From: Sphaerisporangium cinnabarinum | Lineage (GTDB): Bacteria > Actinomycetota > Actinomycetes > Actinomycetales > Cellulomonadaceae | Assembly (NCBI GenBank): GCA_003052455.1 | Contig: QAPD01000006.1 | Span: 1 to 64,000, forward strand | Direction: 5' to 3' | Length of the DNA: 64,000 bases | Translations under genes and position numbers: made by a program | In this document: positions 8,338 to 17,176 of the stretch, one piece after another | Position numbering within the stretch: the first letter of the stretch is position 1 | How the letters are laid out: each line of letters begins with the position of its first letter | The notes under the pieces: generated by a model | The model's input: only the letters and a program-made list of their open reading frames with translations | The model's database searches: none | What the model was told of the DNA's origin: nothing

Positions 8338-9831
8338 TCAGCAGGCGGCGGCGACCTCGAACCGGCCGGGCGCGGCCTCGCGCAGCGTCGTGACCGTCGT
8401 GTCGCCCTGCCCGAGGTACGCGAGCGAACCGACCGCGTAGTACGGGTTGTACGGGTGCACGCCGTAGGAGATCGCGCGCCCCGCGGCCCGGTGCTGCGCG
8501 TTCGTCGCGGTGCCGCACCACGGCCCGGTCGGCGCCTGGACCGTCACCGTGACCTGCGCGGTCGACGCGTTCCCCGCCGCGTCGACCGAGCGGGCCGTGA
8601 GCACGTGGGAGCCGGCCGCGAGCGCCGTCGTGTCCCAGTCGGACGCGTACGGCGCGGCGCGCAGCGTCGCGAGGGCCGCGCCGTCGACGCTCAGCTCGAC
8701 GCGGTCCACCGCGCGGTCGTCGGACGCCGCGACCTCCACGCGGACCGTCCCCGAGACGGCGGCACCCGTGGCGGGCGCGGTGATCGCGACCGTCGGCGCC
8801 GTGACGTCCGGGTCGGGGCCCGGGCCCTGGTCCCGGTCGACGCGCCGGTTGTTCGCGAACAGGAAGTCGGTGAGGTAGGCCGGGTAGTCGATGCTGTTCG
8901 TCGACACGTAGGACCCACCGGGGCCGCCTCCCGCGGGCCACGCGTGGGCGAGCACGGTGTTCTGGACCAGCGAGACGCGCGGGCCCGCGGCGTCGGACCA
9001 CAGCGACCCGGTGCCCGCGCGGTTCGTGCCCGCGAGCCCGGCGAGCGAGAACGACGACGTGGTCCCGGCCCCGTAGAGGCCGGCCATGACCTGGGCGTTG
9101 AGCGTCCCGTACCCGGTCGCGACGGTCGTGTCGGCGCCCCCGTGGACGACGGACGTCACCTGGGTCGCGAGGTCCGCGGTGCGCGACCCGGCGAAGGTCC
9201 GGCACGTGGAGCGGGCCTGGGCGAGCGTCGTCGCGACGCTCCCGATCTGGCCCGACGTCGTCCCCACCGTCGGCCCCGCCGCGATCCCCACGCCCGCGAA
9301 CACGTCGGGCGCGAGGCAGCCCATGACCATCGCCTGCCCGCCGCCCGACGACAGACCGCTGACGTAGACCTGGTCCGGGTCGATGCCGAGCGACGTGTCC
9401 GCCAGCAGCGTCGAGACGAGGTCGAGCAGGTTGTCGTCGTGCCGGGCGGGGTTCGTGCGGCTGTGGTTCGTGTCGTAGTAGTCCCAGCAGCCGAGCAGGA
9501 CGCCGCCGTTCGGCGCGGCGGGGACCGCGACGACCATGCCGTGCTCGTCGGCGGTCGCGGTCCAGTTCCCGCCGGTCTTGAGCACCTGCGACGTCTGGAC
9601 GCACCCGTGCAGGGAGATCATGAGCGCCCGCCCGCCGGGGAGCGCGGGCGCCGTCGACGGGCGGTAGAGCTCGACCGTCATGCCGCCGGCTGTGCGCTGG
9701 GACCACGACCCGGCGGCCGTCGCCGGTGCCGTGACGAGCGGGGCGAGCACGACGGCGAGCGCCGCGCCGAGCGCGAGCGCGACGGCGCTCCGGCGGGCGC
9801 GGGCGCGCTGTCTGAGGGAGTGCCTGACCAT
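8338..9831 (-). CDS. phaZ: Secreted poly(3-hydroxybutyrate) depolymerase
   Basis: 497 residues in four parts. A signal peptide (1-40: Arg-rich start, Ala/Leu core, ATAAG cleavage region) is followed by an esterase/PHB depolymerase domain (about 45-330). That domain has HGC at 75-77 (oxyanion region), lipase box GLSSG at 159-163 (Ser161), HGGADTTV with Asp234, and LAHAW with His296. An Ig-like linker (about 344-433; TAPTVAITAP start) then leads to a C-terminal region (about 438-497) with NAQHRAAGRA and a GS..LG..TTVTTLR pattern typical of PHB-binding domains. It would hydrolyse extracellular PHB granules to 3-hydroxybutyrate monomers and dimers. Start ATG at 9831 has GGAGG at ideal distance. 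It is divergent from the import/catabolism operon. Confidence 0.88.
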   Translation of the reverse strand: MVRHSLRQRARARRSAVALALGAALAVVLAPLVTAPATAAGSWSQRTAGGMTVELYRPSTAPALPGGRALMISLHGCVQTSQVLKTGGNWTATADEHGMVVAVPAAPNGGVLLGCWDYYDTNHSRTNPARHDDNLLDLVSTLLADTSLGIDPDQVYVSGLSSGGGQAMVMGCLAPDVFAGVGIAAGPTVGTTSGQIGSVATTLAQARSTCRTFAGSRTADLATQVTSVVHGGADTTVATGYGTLNAQVMAGLYGAGTTSSFSLAGLAGTNRAGTGSLWSDAAGPRVSLVQNTVLAHAWPAGGGPGGSYVSTNSIDYPAYLTDFLFANNRRVDRDQGPGPDPDVTAPTVAITAPATGAAVSGTVRVEVAASDDRAVDRVELSVDGAALATLRAAPYASDWDTTALAAGSHVLTARSVDAAGNASTAQVTVTVQAPTGPWCGTATNAQHRAAGRAISYGVHPYNPYYAVGSLAYLGQGDTTVTTLREAAPGRFEVAAAC

Positions 9832-9925
9832 CTGAACCTCCACGTCGAGGTCGGGTCGCCGTCGGCGCTTCGCGCGCCGTGGCGCGCACCGTCGCGCGCC
9901 GGACCCGGGCGGACCGGACGCTACG

Positions 9926-9941
9926 TGTGACCTGAATCACC
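9926..9941. promoter_or_regulatory. CRP/GlxR-like site between phaZ and the catabolic operon
   Basis: TGTGA-N6-TCACC, almost the CRP-family consensus and the same form as the site at 2220-2235. It lies about 95 bp upstream of the phaZ start and about 75 bp upstream of the TTGACA element of the operon. Carbon-catabolite control is inferred. Confidence 0.5.
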
Positions 9942-10051
9942 TGTCAACTGTCCCCGACGTCCGGGCAGCGCCACCGCCACCGCCGACGACGCGGGGGCGG
10001 GTTGACACCGCGCCGTCCGGGGATCCATGATTCCCGCAACCTGAATCGCCT
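9930..10051. repeat. Paired 13-bp repeats in the phaZ/operon intergenic region
   Basis: ACCTGAATCACCT (9930-9942) and ACCTGAATCGCCT (10039-10051) differ at one base. The first overlaps the CRP-like site on the phaZ side; the second lies at the expected transcription start of the operon. They could be operators for one regulator acting on both promoters, with the operon-encoded TetR protein (16478-17176) as the nearest candidate. Confidence 0.5.
10002..10031 (+). promoter_or_regulatory. Promoter of the 13-gene 3-hydroxybutyrate operon
   Basis: A perfect -35 TTGACA (10002-10007) is followed after 18 bp by CATGAT (10026-10031), about 70 bp upstream of the binding-protein start codon. It is the best sigma-70-type promoter match in the window. 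Confidence 0.6.
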
Positions 10052-10103
10052 CTCATGTTTGAGCGGCGCTCCCCCTCAGGACCACCCAACGAAGGGCGAA
10101 GTC

Positions 10104-11315
10104 ATGCGGACGAAGAAGTCCCAGCGGCCGGCGCTCGCCGTCGCCGCGCTCGCGGCCGCGAGCCTCGCGCTCGCCGCCTGCGCGCCGACCGACGCGAGCG
10201 GCGGCAGCACCGGAGGCGAGAGCAGCACGAGCGCCGACCCGGTCGACGTCGGCATCATCTACTCCAAGACCGGGCCGCTCGCGGCCTACGGGGAGGCCTA
10301 CTACGAGGGCTTCCAGGCCGGTCTCGACTACGCGACCGACGGCACGGGCGAGGTCGACGGCCGACCGGTCAACGTGACGTTCCACGACGACGGCGGCGAC
10401 CCGGACAAGGCGGTCGGCCAGGCCAAGGACCTCATCGGCAAGGGCTACCAGATCCTCGGCGGCACGGTCGTGTCCGGCGTGGCGCTCAAGCTCGCCGAGC
10501 AGGCCGAGCAGAACAAGGTGCTCTACATCTCCGGGCCGGCCGCGGTCGACGCGCTCACGGGCATCAACGACTACACGTTCCGCTCGGGGCGCCAGTCCCT
10601 CCAGGACGTCGCGACCGCCGGCACGTTCGTCGACCCGGACGGCGCGAAGGTCGTCGTGTTCGCCCAGGACAACGCGTTCGGCCAGGGGAACCTCGCCGCG
10701 GTCGAGGCCGTCCTCGGTGCGCAGGGCGCCGAGGTGACGAGCGTGCTCGTGCCGGAGGACGCGACGGAGTTCACGCCGTTCGCGCACCAGATCGTCGACG
10801 CCGCGCCCGACCTCGTGTTCGTCGCGTGGGCCGGGGCGACGTCGGGCGCCATGTGGCAGGGCCTCGACCAGCAGGGCGTCCTCGACGCGACCACGGTCGT
10901 CACCGGGCTCGGCGACGTCGCGACCTACGGCGCGTACGGCGCCGCGGCGAGCAAGGTCGACTTCCTCAACCACTACTTCCCCGGCGCCGCGGGCACCGAC
11001 GTCGAGGCCGCGATGCTCGCGTCCGTCGAGGAGGCCGGGAAGCAGGCGGACCTCTTCACGCCCGACGGCTTCGTCGCCGCGCAGATGATCGTCCACGCGA
11101 TCGAGGAGGGCGGCGACGACGTCGACGCGATGGTCGACGCGCTCGAGGGCTGGAGCTTCGACGGCCCCAAGGGCACGACGACGGTCCGCGCGTCCGACCA
11201 CGCGCTGGTCCAGCCGATGTACCAGGTGAAGCTCGTGCCCGAGGGCGACGGCTGGGTGCCCGAGCTCGTCGCCGAGGTGCCGGGCGACGACGTCGCGCCG
11301 GCCGAGGCGGGCTGA
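10104..11315 (+). CDS. ABC importer substrate-binding lipoprotein (LivK-like)
   Basis: 403 residues. A signal peptide with lipobox LAAC (Cys26) is followed by a Ser/Gly/Thr-rich linker. The Leu/Ile/Val-type periplasmic binding fold (Peripla_BP_6) starts at VDVGIIYSKTGPLAAYG. Later landmarks are DDGGDPDKAVGQAKDLI and VFAQDNAFGQGNL. It would be anchored outside the membrane and deliver ligand to the permeases encoded downstream. Relatives bind branched-chain amino acids, amides, urea or small carboxylates. Here the operon encodes 3-hydroxybutyrate catabolism, so 3-hydroxybutyrate or its oligomers are the inferred ligands. Start ATG has GAAGGG nearby; the upstream frame extension to 10002 overlaps the promoter and is rejected. 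Confidence 0.9.
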   Translation: MRTKKSQRPALAVAALAAASLALAACAPTDASGGSTGGESSTSADPVDVGIIYSKTGPLAAYGEAYYEGFQAGLDYATDGTGEVDGRPVNVTFHDDGGDPDKAVGQAKDLIGKGYQILGGTVVSGVALKLAEQAEQNKVLYISGPAAVDALTGINDYTFRSGRQSLQDVATAGTFVDPDGAKVVVFAQDNAFGQGNLAAVEAVLGAQGAEVTSVLVPEDATEFTPFAHQIVDAAPDLVFVAWAGATSGAMWQGLDQQGVLDATTVVTGLGDVATYGAYGAAASKVDFLNHYFPGAAGTDVEAAMLASVEEAGKQADLFTPDGFVAAQMIVHAIEEGGDDVDAMVDALEGWSFDGPKGTTTVRASDHALVQPMYQVKLVPEGDGWVPELVAEVPGDDVAPAEAG

Positions 11316-11316
11316 C

Positions 11317-12093
11317 GTGGGCGAGCCGCACACCCTCCCCGCGCTCGAGGTCCGCGACCTCGGGCTCCAGATCGGCGGCGCGCGCATCCTGCGGGGCGTG
11401 AGCCTCGCCGTCGGGCAGGGCGAGATGCTCGGCGTGATCGGGCCGAACGGCGCGGGCAAGACGACGCTCTTCAACCTGGTCTCGGGGATCCACCGCCCGA
11501 CGAGCGGGTCGGTGCTCCTCGAGGGCGCGGACGTGACGACCACCTCGGTGGCCGCGCGCGCCCGCGCGGGCCTGGGCCGCACGTTCCAGACGTCGAGCCT
11601 GTTCCCGCGCCTGAGCGTCCGGGAGAACGTGCGGCTCGCCGCGCAGGGGCGCCTCGGCGGCGCCCTGTCGGTGCTGCGCTTCCCGCGTCGCGGCGACGCC
11701 GCGACGCGGGAGGCGGACCGGCACCTGGAGACCGTCGGGCTCGTGCGCCGCGCCGAGGTCGCCGCGGGCGACCTGTCCCACGGCGACAAGCGCAAGCTCG
11801 AGATCGCGGTGCTCCTCGCGACCGAGCCGCGCGTCGTGCTGCTCGACGAGCCCATGGCGGGCGTGTCGTCGGCCGACGTGCCCGGCCTCGTCGAGGTCAT
11901 CCGCGACCTGCACGCGACCGGCTGCACGGTGCTCATGGTCGAGCACCACATGGACGTGGTCCTGGGGCTCGTGGACCGCGTCGCCGTCATGCACCACGGC
12001 GAGCTGCTCGCGTGCGACACCCCCGACGCCGTCATGGCGGACCCGACGGTGCAGAGCGCCTACCTGGGCGTCACGGCAGGAGAGGCAGCATGA
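11317..12093 (+). CDS. ABC importer ATPase, LivG-like
   Basis: 258 residues. Walker A GPNGAGKTT, Q-loop region GLGRTFQTSSLF, Walker B VVLLDEPMAG, and the H-loop His in LMVEHHMD are present. The signature position reads LSHGDKRKLEIA rather than LSGGQ, as is common in LivG proteins. It is the first of the two ATPases of a Liv-type (HAAT family) importer. The GTG start lies 1 nt after the binding-protein stop; its end overlaps the next start (ATGA). Confidence 0.92.
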   Translation: MGEPHTLPALEVRDLGLQIGGARILRGVSLAVGQGEMLGVIGPNGAGKTTLFNLVSGIHRPTSGSVLLEGADVTTTSVAARARAGLGRTFQTSSLFPRLSVRENVRLAAQGRLGGALSVLRFPRRGDAATREADRHLETVGLVRRAEVAAGDLSHGDKRKLEIAVLLATEPRVVLLDEPMAGVSSADVPGLVEVIRDLHATGCTVLMVEHHMDVVLGLVDRVAVMHHGELLACDTPDAVMADPTVQSAYLGVTAGEAA

Positions 12094-12869
12094 GCGGCAG
12101 CAGCAGGAGCACCGCCCACCCCGCGAGCGGGAGCGACGTGCCCGTCCTCGAGGTGCGCGGGCTGTCGGCGCGCATCGCGGGCCAGCAGGTCGTCGAGGAC
12201 GTGACGTTCTCCGTCCCCTCGACGGGCGTCACGGCGGTGCTCGGGCGCAACGGCGTCGGCAAGACGTCGACCCTCAAGGCCGTGCTCGGCCTGATCGAGC
12301 GCCGGGGCGAGGTGCTGCTCGCGGGCGAGCGCGTCGACGGCGAGCGCACGGACAGGATCGTGCGCCGGGGCGTCGGGTACGTGCCCGAGGACCGCGAGGT
12401 GTTCGCCGGGCTCACCGTCGCGGAGAACCTGCGCCTCGCCGAGCGCGACGCCCAGCCGCGCCGCGAGCTCGTCGCGGAGCTCTTCCCGGACCTCGTGCAG
12501 CGCGCCGCCCAGCGCGCGGGCACGCTCTCGGGCGGTCAGCAGCAGATGGTGTCGCTCGCGCGCGCCCTGCTCAACGCCAACCGCCTGCTCCTCGTCGACG
12601 AGCCCACCAAGGGCCTCGCGCCCCGGATCGTCGGCGAGGTGTCCGACGCGCTCGCGGAGGCCGCCCGCACGGTGCCGATCCTGCTCGTCGAGCAGAACCT
12701 CGAGGTCATCGAGCGGCTCGCCGAGCGCGTCGTCGTGATCGACGCGGGCCGCGTCGTGCACACCGGCCCCGCGCGCGAGCTCCTCGACGACCCCGACCGC
12801 GTCCAGCAGCTCCTCGGCGTGCACGCCGAGGTCGACCACCACGGAACCGAAGGGGCGGTGGCCCGGTGA
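12090..12869 (+). CDS. ABC importer ATPase, LivF-like
   Basis: 259 residues. Walker A GRNGVGKTS, signature LSGGQQQ, Walker B LLLVDEPTKG and the LivF-typical GYVPEDREVFAGLTVAENL are present. The acidic Walker B and the QNLEVIERLAERVVVIDAG segment complete a standard LivF. About 20 polar residues precede the domain. Overlaps livG-like and livH-like genes by 4 nt on each side, indicating coupled translation and stoichiometric assembly of the importer. Confidence 0.93.
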   Translation: MSGSSRSTAHPASGSDVPVLEVRGLSARIAGQQVVEDVTFSVPSTGVTAVLGRNGVGKTSTLKAVLGLIERRGEVLLAGERVDGERTDRIVRRGVGYVPEDREVFAGLTVAENLRLAERDAQPRRELVAELFPDLVQRAAQRAGTLSGGQQQMVSLARALLNANRLLLVDEPTKGLAPRIVGEVSDALAEAARTVPILLVEQNLEVIERLAERVVVIDAGRVVHTGPARELLDDPDRVQQLLGVHAEVDHHGTEGAVAR

Positions 12870-13741
12870 GCACGATCGTCCTCCTCCTCGTCACGGGGCT
12901 CGGCCTCGGGGCGCTGTACTTCCTCGTCGCGTCCGGCCTGTCGCTCATCTACGGGCTCATGGGCGTCCTCAACTTCGCGCACGGCTCGTTCCTCACGCTC
13001 GGCGCGTTCGGCGGCTGGTTCGTCGCGCGCTCGCTCGGCGCGGACTCGTGGGGCGTGTTCGCGCTCTCGCTGCTCGCCGGGGCCGTCGTCGGGGCGGGGG
13101 CCGCGGCCCTCACCGAGCTCCTGCTCATCCGCCCGCTCTACGAGCGGCACATCGAGCAGGTCCTCGTCACGGTGGGTCTCTCGCTCGCGTCCGTCGCGCT
13201 GTTCGAGGGCATGTGGGGGTCGGACCCCGAGTTCATCTCCGGGCCGGCGTGGCTCAAGGGCACGACCGACCTCGCGGGCGCGCCGGTGCCCAACGACCGG
13301 TTCGTCGCGATCGCCGCCGCGGCGCTCGTGCTCGGCGCGATCGTGCTGTTCCTCCAGCGCACGCGCTACGGGCTCATCATCCGGGCGGGCGTCGAGAACC
13401 GGTCCATGGTCACCGCGCTCGGTATCGACGTGCGCAAGGCGTTCACGCTCGTCTTCGCCGTCGGCGGCGCCGCCGCGGGGCTCGGCGGGGTCCTCGCCTC
13501 GCAGTACTTCGGGTACGTCTCGCCGCACCTCGGCGGGTCGCTGCTCATCTTCGCGTTCATCGTCACCGTCATCGGCGGGCTCGGCTCCCTGACCGGAGCG
13601 GCGGTCGCGTCCGTGCTCGTCGCGGTGCTCCAGCAGTTCGCGAACTACTACCTCGGCTACGGCGACCTCCTCGTCGTGCTCCTCCTCGCGCTCGTGCTCC
13701 TCGTCCGTCCCACCGGCCTCCTCGGGAGGGCAGCCGCATGA
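12866..13741 (+). CDS. ABC importer permease, LivH-like
   Basis: 291 residues, about eight hydrophobic helices. Typical LivH marks are the N-terminal GLSLIYGLMGVLNFAHGSF and the coupling region RTRYGLIIRAGVENR-MVTALGIDV (interrupted here). It forms the channel with the LivM-like partner. GTG start within the livF-like stop (GTGA). No feature identifies the ligand. Confidence 0.93.
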   Translation: MSTIVLLLVTGLGLGALYFLVASGLSLIYGLMGVLNFAHGSFLTLGAFGGWFVARSLGADSWGVFALSLLAGAVVGAGAAALTELLLIRPLYERHIEQVLVTVGLSLASVALFEGMWGSDPEFISGPAWLKGTTDLAGAPVPNDRFVAIAAAALVLGAIVLFLQRTRYGLIIRAGVENRSMVTALGIDVRKAFTLVFAVGGAAAGLGGVLASQYFGYVSPHLGGSLLIFAFIVTVIGGLGSLTGAAVASVLVAVLQQFANYYLGYGDLLVVLLLALVLLVRPTGLLGRAAA

Positions 13742-14895
13742 CCACCCAGACCGCTCCCCCGGCGCCGGCCGCCCCCGCCGACGACGCACCGCGCGCGGAG
13801 AGCGCGGGCCGCCGGACGCCGTCGGGCACGCTGGTCCGCGCGCTCGCGGGCGTCGCGCTCGTCGCGGTGCTCGCGTGCCTCCCGCTGCTCGCGATCCACG
13901 TGCCGGGCGTGCTGCCCGGTCCGACGTACACGCCCGGCGCGCTCCAGATGATGGCGATGTGCTGGCTCATCGGCGCCCTCGCGCTGAGCTACCACCTGCT
14001 GTTCGGCGTCGCGGGCCTGCTGAGCTTCGGGCACGCGCTGTACTTCGCGGCAGGGCTGTACGGGCTCGCGATCGTGCTCGACACGACCGAGATCCCGCTC
14101 CTGCCCGCCGCGGCGCTCGTGCTCGTCGGCGGGATCGTGCTCGCGCACGTCGTCGGGGCCATCTCGCTGCGGGTCACGGGCATCTCGTTCGCCATGGTCA
14201 CCCTCGCGTTCGCCCAGGCGGGCAACGTGCTCGTGCGCCGCAACCCCGGCGGCACGACCGGCGGGGAGGAGGGCCTCGCGCTCGCGACCCGGAACGTCCC
14301 CGACGCGTTCGTGGGCGTGCTCAACACGCGCAACCTCTACTGGCTCGCGCTCGCCGTGCTCGTCGTGGTCTACCTCGTGGTGCTGTGGGTCGAGCGGTCG
14401 CGCGCGGGGCACGTCGCGGCGGCGACGCGCGAGAACGAGATGCGCGTGCGCGTCATCGGCGGGCGCCCCTACCTCGTCAAGCTCCTCGTGTTCGTCCTCG
14501 CGGCGACGCTCGCGACCGTCGTCGGCATGGCGTACCTGCTGCTCCAGTCGGGGGCCGTGCCGCGCGCGACGTCGGCCGACTTCACGCTCACGCTCCTCGT
14601 CATGGTCGTGCTCGGCGGCGTCGGGTCCCGGTGGGGCGCGATCGTCGGCGGCGTCCTCTACACGATCCTCGACCAGCGGCTCGGGACGCTCGCGAGCTCC
14701 GCGGCGGTCGCGGACCTGCCGGCCGTGCTGCGCGTGCCGCTCAGCGAGCCGCTGTTCCTGCTCGGGACCCTCTTCATCCTCGTCGTGATGTTCCTGCCCG
14801 GCGGCATCGCCGGGGCCGCGTCGCGCCTCGCCGCGCGCCGCCGCCCGCGGGAGGATCGGGAGGAGGCCCGCGAGCGCCTGGAGGAGGTGGCATGA
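13738..14895 (+). CDS. ABC importer permease, LivM-like
   Basis: 385 residues with a polar Pro/Ala-rich N-terminal tail of about 40 residues, then about ten hydrophobic helices. Landmarks are GVAGLLSFGHALYFAAG, GISFAMVTLAFAQ, and the coupling helix with RVRVIGGRPY. LivM partners LivH in the membrane. It is followed by an acidic/basic C-terminal tail. Overlaps neighbours by 4 nt at both ends. Confidence 0.92.
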   Translation: MTTQTAPPAPAAPADDAPRAESAGRRTPSGTLVRALAGVALVAVLACLPLLAIHVPGVLPGPTYTPGALQMMAMCWLIGALALSYHLLFGVAGLLSFGHALYFAAGLYGLAIVLDTTEIPLLPAAALVLVGGIVLAHVVGAISLRVTGISFAMVTLAFAQAGNVLVRRNPGGTTGGEEGLALATRNVPDAFVGVLNTRNLYWLALAVLVVVYLVVLWVERSRAGHVAAATRENEMRVRVIGGRPYLVKLLVFVLAATLATVVGMAYLLLQSGAVPRATSADFTLTLLVMVVLGGVGSRWGAIVGGVLYTILDQRLGTLASSAAVADLPAVLRVPLSEPLFLLGTLFILVVMFLPGGIAGAASRLAARRRPREDREEARERLEEVA

Positions 14896-16481
14896 CGACG
14901 CAGCACCAGGACGCCCAGGACGGCCTGCACACCCTCGGGCGCTGGACGCGCGACCGCGCGCTCGCGACGCCCGACCGCGTCGCCGTCGACGACCGCGGCG
15001 TGACCCTGCGCTATCGCGACCTGCACGAGCGCGCGAGCGCCCTGGCGGCGGCGTTCCGCGAGGCGGGCTACGGCGTCGGGGACCGCGTCGCGACCGTCAC
15101 GGGCAACAGCGCCGACCAGGTCGTGCTGTTCTTCGCGTGCGCGCAGGCCGGGCTGGTGCTCGCGCCGCTGTCGTGGCGGCTGTCGCCCGGCGAGCTCGCC
15201 GCCCAGGTCGAGCAGGCCGATCCCGCGCTGGTGCTCGTGGAGCAGGAGTTCTCCGGCCTCGCGGACGCGGCGTTCGACCGGCTCGACCCGCTGCGCCGGC
15301 TCGACGCGGAACGGCTCGGCCGCCCGCCCCGGCGGGCGGAGCTCGGGCGCAGCGGCGTCGAGGCGCACGTCCCGCCGCCGTCGCGGCAGGGTCCCGCGCC
15401 GGAGCGCCGTCCCGTGCACGACGACGACCCGCTCCTCCTCGTGTTCACGTCCGGCACGCAGGGCACGCCCAAGGGCGCGCTGCTCACGCACGCGAACTGC
15501 TTCTGGACCAACCTCTCGCTCTCGCGCACGGTCGAGCTCACGAGCCACGACGTCGTGCTGAGCGTGCTGCCGCAGTTCCACGCGGGCGGGTGGAACATCC
15601 AGCCGCTGCTCGCGTGGTGGACCGGGGCGACCGTCGTCCTGGAGCGCACGTTCGAGCCCGAGCGCGTGCTGCAGCTCGTCGCCGAGCGTCGTGTCACGAC
15701 GATGATGGGCGTCCCGACGAACTACCTGCTCCTCGCCGAGCACCCCGGCTTCGCGGACGCCGACCTGTCGTCGCTGCGGCACGCCGTCGTGGGCGGCGCG
15801 CCCATGCCGGAGCCGCTGCTGCGCACGTGGCACCGCCGCGGCGTCGCGCTCTCGCAGGGCTACGGGCTCACGGAGGCGGGGCCCAACGTGCTGTGCCTGC
15901 CCGACGACCAGGCCCGCGTGCGCAGCGGCTCCGCCGGCACGCCGTACCCGCACGTCGAGGTCGCCGTCGCCGACCCGGTGACCGGACGCCACCTCGACGG
16001 GCCCGCGGCGGGCGAGCTGCTGGTCCGCGGACCGGGCGTGTTCGCCGGGTACTTCCGCGACGAGGCCGCCACGGCCGCCGTCCTGCGCGACGGCTGGCTG
16101 CGCACCGGCGACCTCGTCGAGCGCGACGCCGACGGGTGCTATCGCGTGGTCGACCGCCTCAAGGACGTCTTCATCGTCGGCGGCGAGAACGTCACGCCGT
16201 CGGAGGTGGAGGCCGTGCTGCGCCGCCACCCCGCGGTGGCGGACGTCGCGGTGGTGGGCGTCCCCGACGACCGGTGGGGCGAGGTCGGGGCGGCGTTCGT
16301 CGTCCCGCGTCCGGGCCACCCCACCGACGCCGAGGAGCTGGAGGCGTTCTGCCGGCGCGAGCTCGCGCACTTCAAGGTCCCGCGCCGCTTCGACCTCGTC
16401 CCGTCCCTGCCCCGCACGTCGCTGCACAAGGTGTCGCGCCGCTCGCTCGCCGAGCGCGTGACCGTCCCGGAGGACTCATGA
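14892..16481 (+). CDS. Acyl-CoA synthetase (AMP-forming)
   Basis: 529 residues, ANL superfamily. The P-loop-like motif LVFTSGTQGTPKGALLTH, the YGLTEAGPN motif, the hinge/ribose-binding WLRTGDLVERD and the KDVFIVGGENVTPSEVEAVL segment are all present. The C-terminal Lys-containing motif reads PRTSLHKVSRR. It activates a carboxylic acid with ATP and CoA. The closest look is medium/long-chain fatty-acid ligases rather than acetoacetyl-CoA synthetase. In this operon it could activate 3-hydroxyalkanoates or 3-hydroxybutyrate directly to the CoA ester, giving a second route beside dehydrogenase and CoA-transferase. Substrate is inferred from context. Confidence 0.88.
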   Translation: MTTQHQDAQDGLHTLGRWTRDRALATPDRVAVDDRGVTLRYRDLHERASALAAAFREAGYGVGDRVATVTGNSADQVVLFFACAQAGLVLAPLSWRLSPGELAAQVEQADPALVLVEQEFSGLADAAFDRLDPLRRLDAERLGRPPRRAELGRSGVEAHVPPPSRQGPAPERRPVHDDDPLLLVFTSGTQGTPKGALLTHANCFWTNLSLSRTVELTSHDVVLSVLPQFHAGGWNIQPLLAWWTGATVVLERTFEPERVLQLVAERRVTTMMGVPTNYLLLAEHPGFADADLSSLRHAVVGGAPMPEPLLRTWHRRGVALSQGYGLTEAGPNVLCLPDDQARVRSGSAGTPYPHVEVAVADPVTGRHLDGPAAGELLVRGPGVFAGYFRDEAATAAVLRDGWLRTGDLVERDADGCYRVVDRLKDVFIVGGENVTPSEVEAVLRRHPAVADVAVVGVPDDRWGEVGAAFVVPRPGHPTDAEELEAFCRRELAHFKVPRRFDLVPSLPRTSLHKVSRRSLAERVTVPEDS

Positions 16482-17176
16482 GCACCCAGCCCCGCACCGC
16501 CCGCGGCAACCGCACCCGGGCGAAGATCCTCGCCGCGGCCGAGCAGGTGTTCGCCGAGGTCGGGTACCACGACGCGTCGATCGTGAAGATCACCGAGTCC
16601 GCAGGCGTCGGGCAGGGCACGTTCTACCTGTACTTCGAGTCGAAGATCGACGTGTTCGACGAGCTCGTCGACGACCTCAACCGCCGCGTGCGGCACGCGA
16701 TGATCGAAGCGAGCTCGCAGGCGACGACGCGCCTGGCCGCCGAGCGCGCCGGCTTCGAGGCGTTCTTCCGGTTCACCGCCGAGCACCCGGCGCTCTACCG
16801 GATCGTGCGGCAGGCCGAGTTCGTCTCCCCCGGGGCGCTGCGCCGCCACTACGCGCGCATCGTCGAGGGCTACATGACCGGGCTCGACAAGGCGCGCGCG
16901 AACGGCGAGGTCGGCCACGACGTCGACCCGGAGGTCGCCGCGTGGGCGCTCATGGGCATCGGCGAGATCGTCGGGATGCGCTGGGTCCTGTGGGGCGGGC
17001 GCTGGGACGAGGGCGCCGAGCCGCCGTCGTACGACGCCGCGGCCGCCGAGGTCCCCCCGCACGTGTTCGAGCAGACCATGCAGTTCATCGAGCGCGCGCT
17101 CGCCGCGCCCCGGCCCGCTCCCTCGGCCGGGAGCGGGCCCGCCACCACGACCGACACCGAAGGAGACGCGCGATGA
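16478..17176 (+). CDS. TetR family transcriptional regulator
   Basis: 232 residues. The N-terminal TetR helix-turn-helix (about 12-58) includes ILAAAEQVFAEVGYHDASI and GQGTFYLYFESK. The C-terminal ligand domain is of the fatty-acid-responsive kind, with a long disordered tail. It is encoded in the middle of the operon with 4-nt overlaps on both sides, so it is almost certainly a local regulator. Its operator may be the paired 13-bp repeats in the phaZ/operon intergenic region; a CoA ester or 3-hydroxybutyrate is a plausible effector (inference). Confidence 0.9.
   Translation: MSTQPRTARGNRTRAKILAAAEQVFAEVGYHDASIVKITESAGVGQGTFYLYFESKIDVFDELVDDLNRRVRHAMIEASSQATTRLAAERAGFEAFFRFTAEHPALYRIVRQAEFVSPGALRRHYARIVEGYMTGLDKARANGEVGHDVDPEVAAWALMGIGEIVGMRWVLWGGRWDEGAEPPSYDAAAAEVPPHVFEQTMQFIERALAAPRPAPSAGSGPATTTDTEGDAR

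Noticed and set aside
5249-9940. Very long open frame (over 1500 codons) on the minus strand
   Set aside because: It runs antisense through amidase, DUF1697 and nhaA genes; composition is Arg/Ala/Gly-rich as for GC-driven shadow frames. Its first part is in phase overlap only, not homologous.
9949-10051. Upstream ATG (10002-frame) start for the binding lipoprotein
   Set aside because: This would place the promoter inside the coding sequence and bury the signal peptide behind 34 residues.
12536-13789. Minus-strand frame covering the LivF/LivH genes
   Set aside because: Acidic/basic shadow frame without domain features, antisense to well-supported transporter genes.
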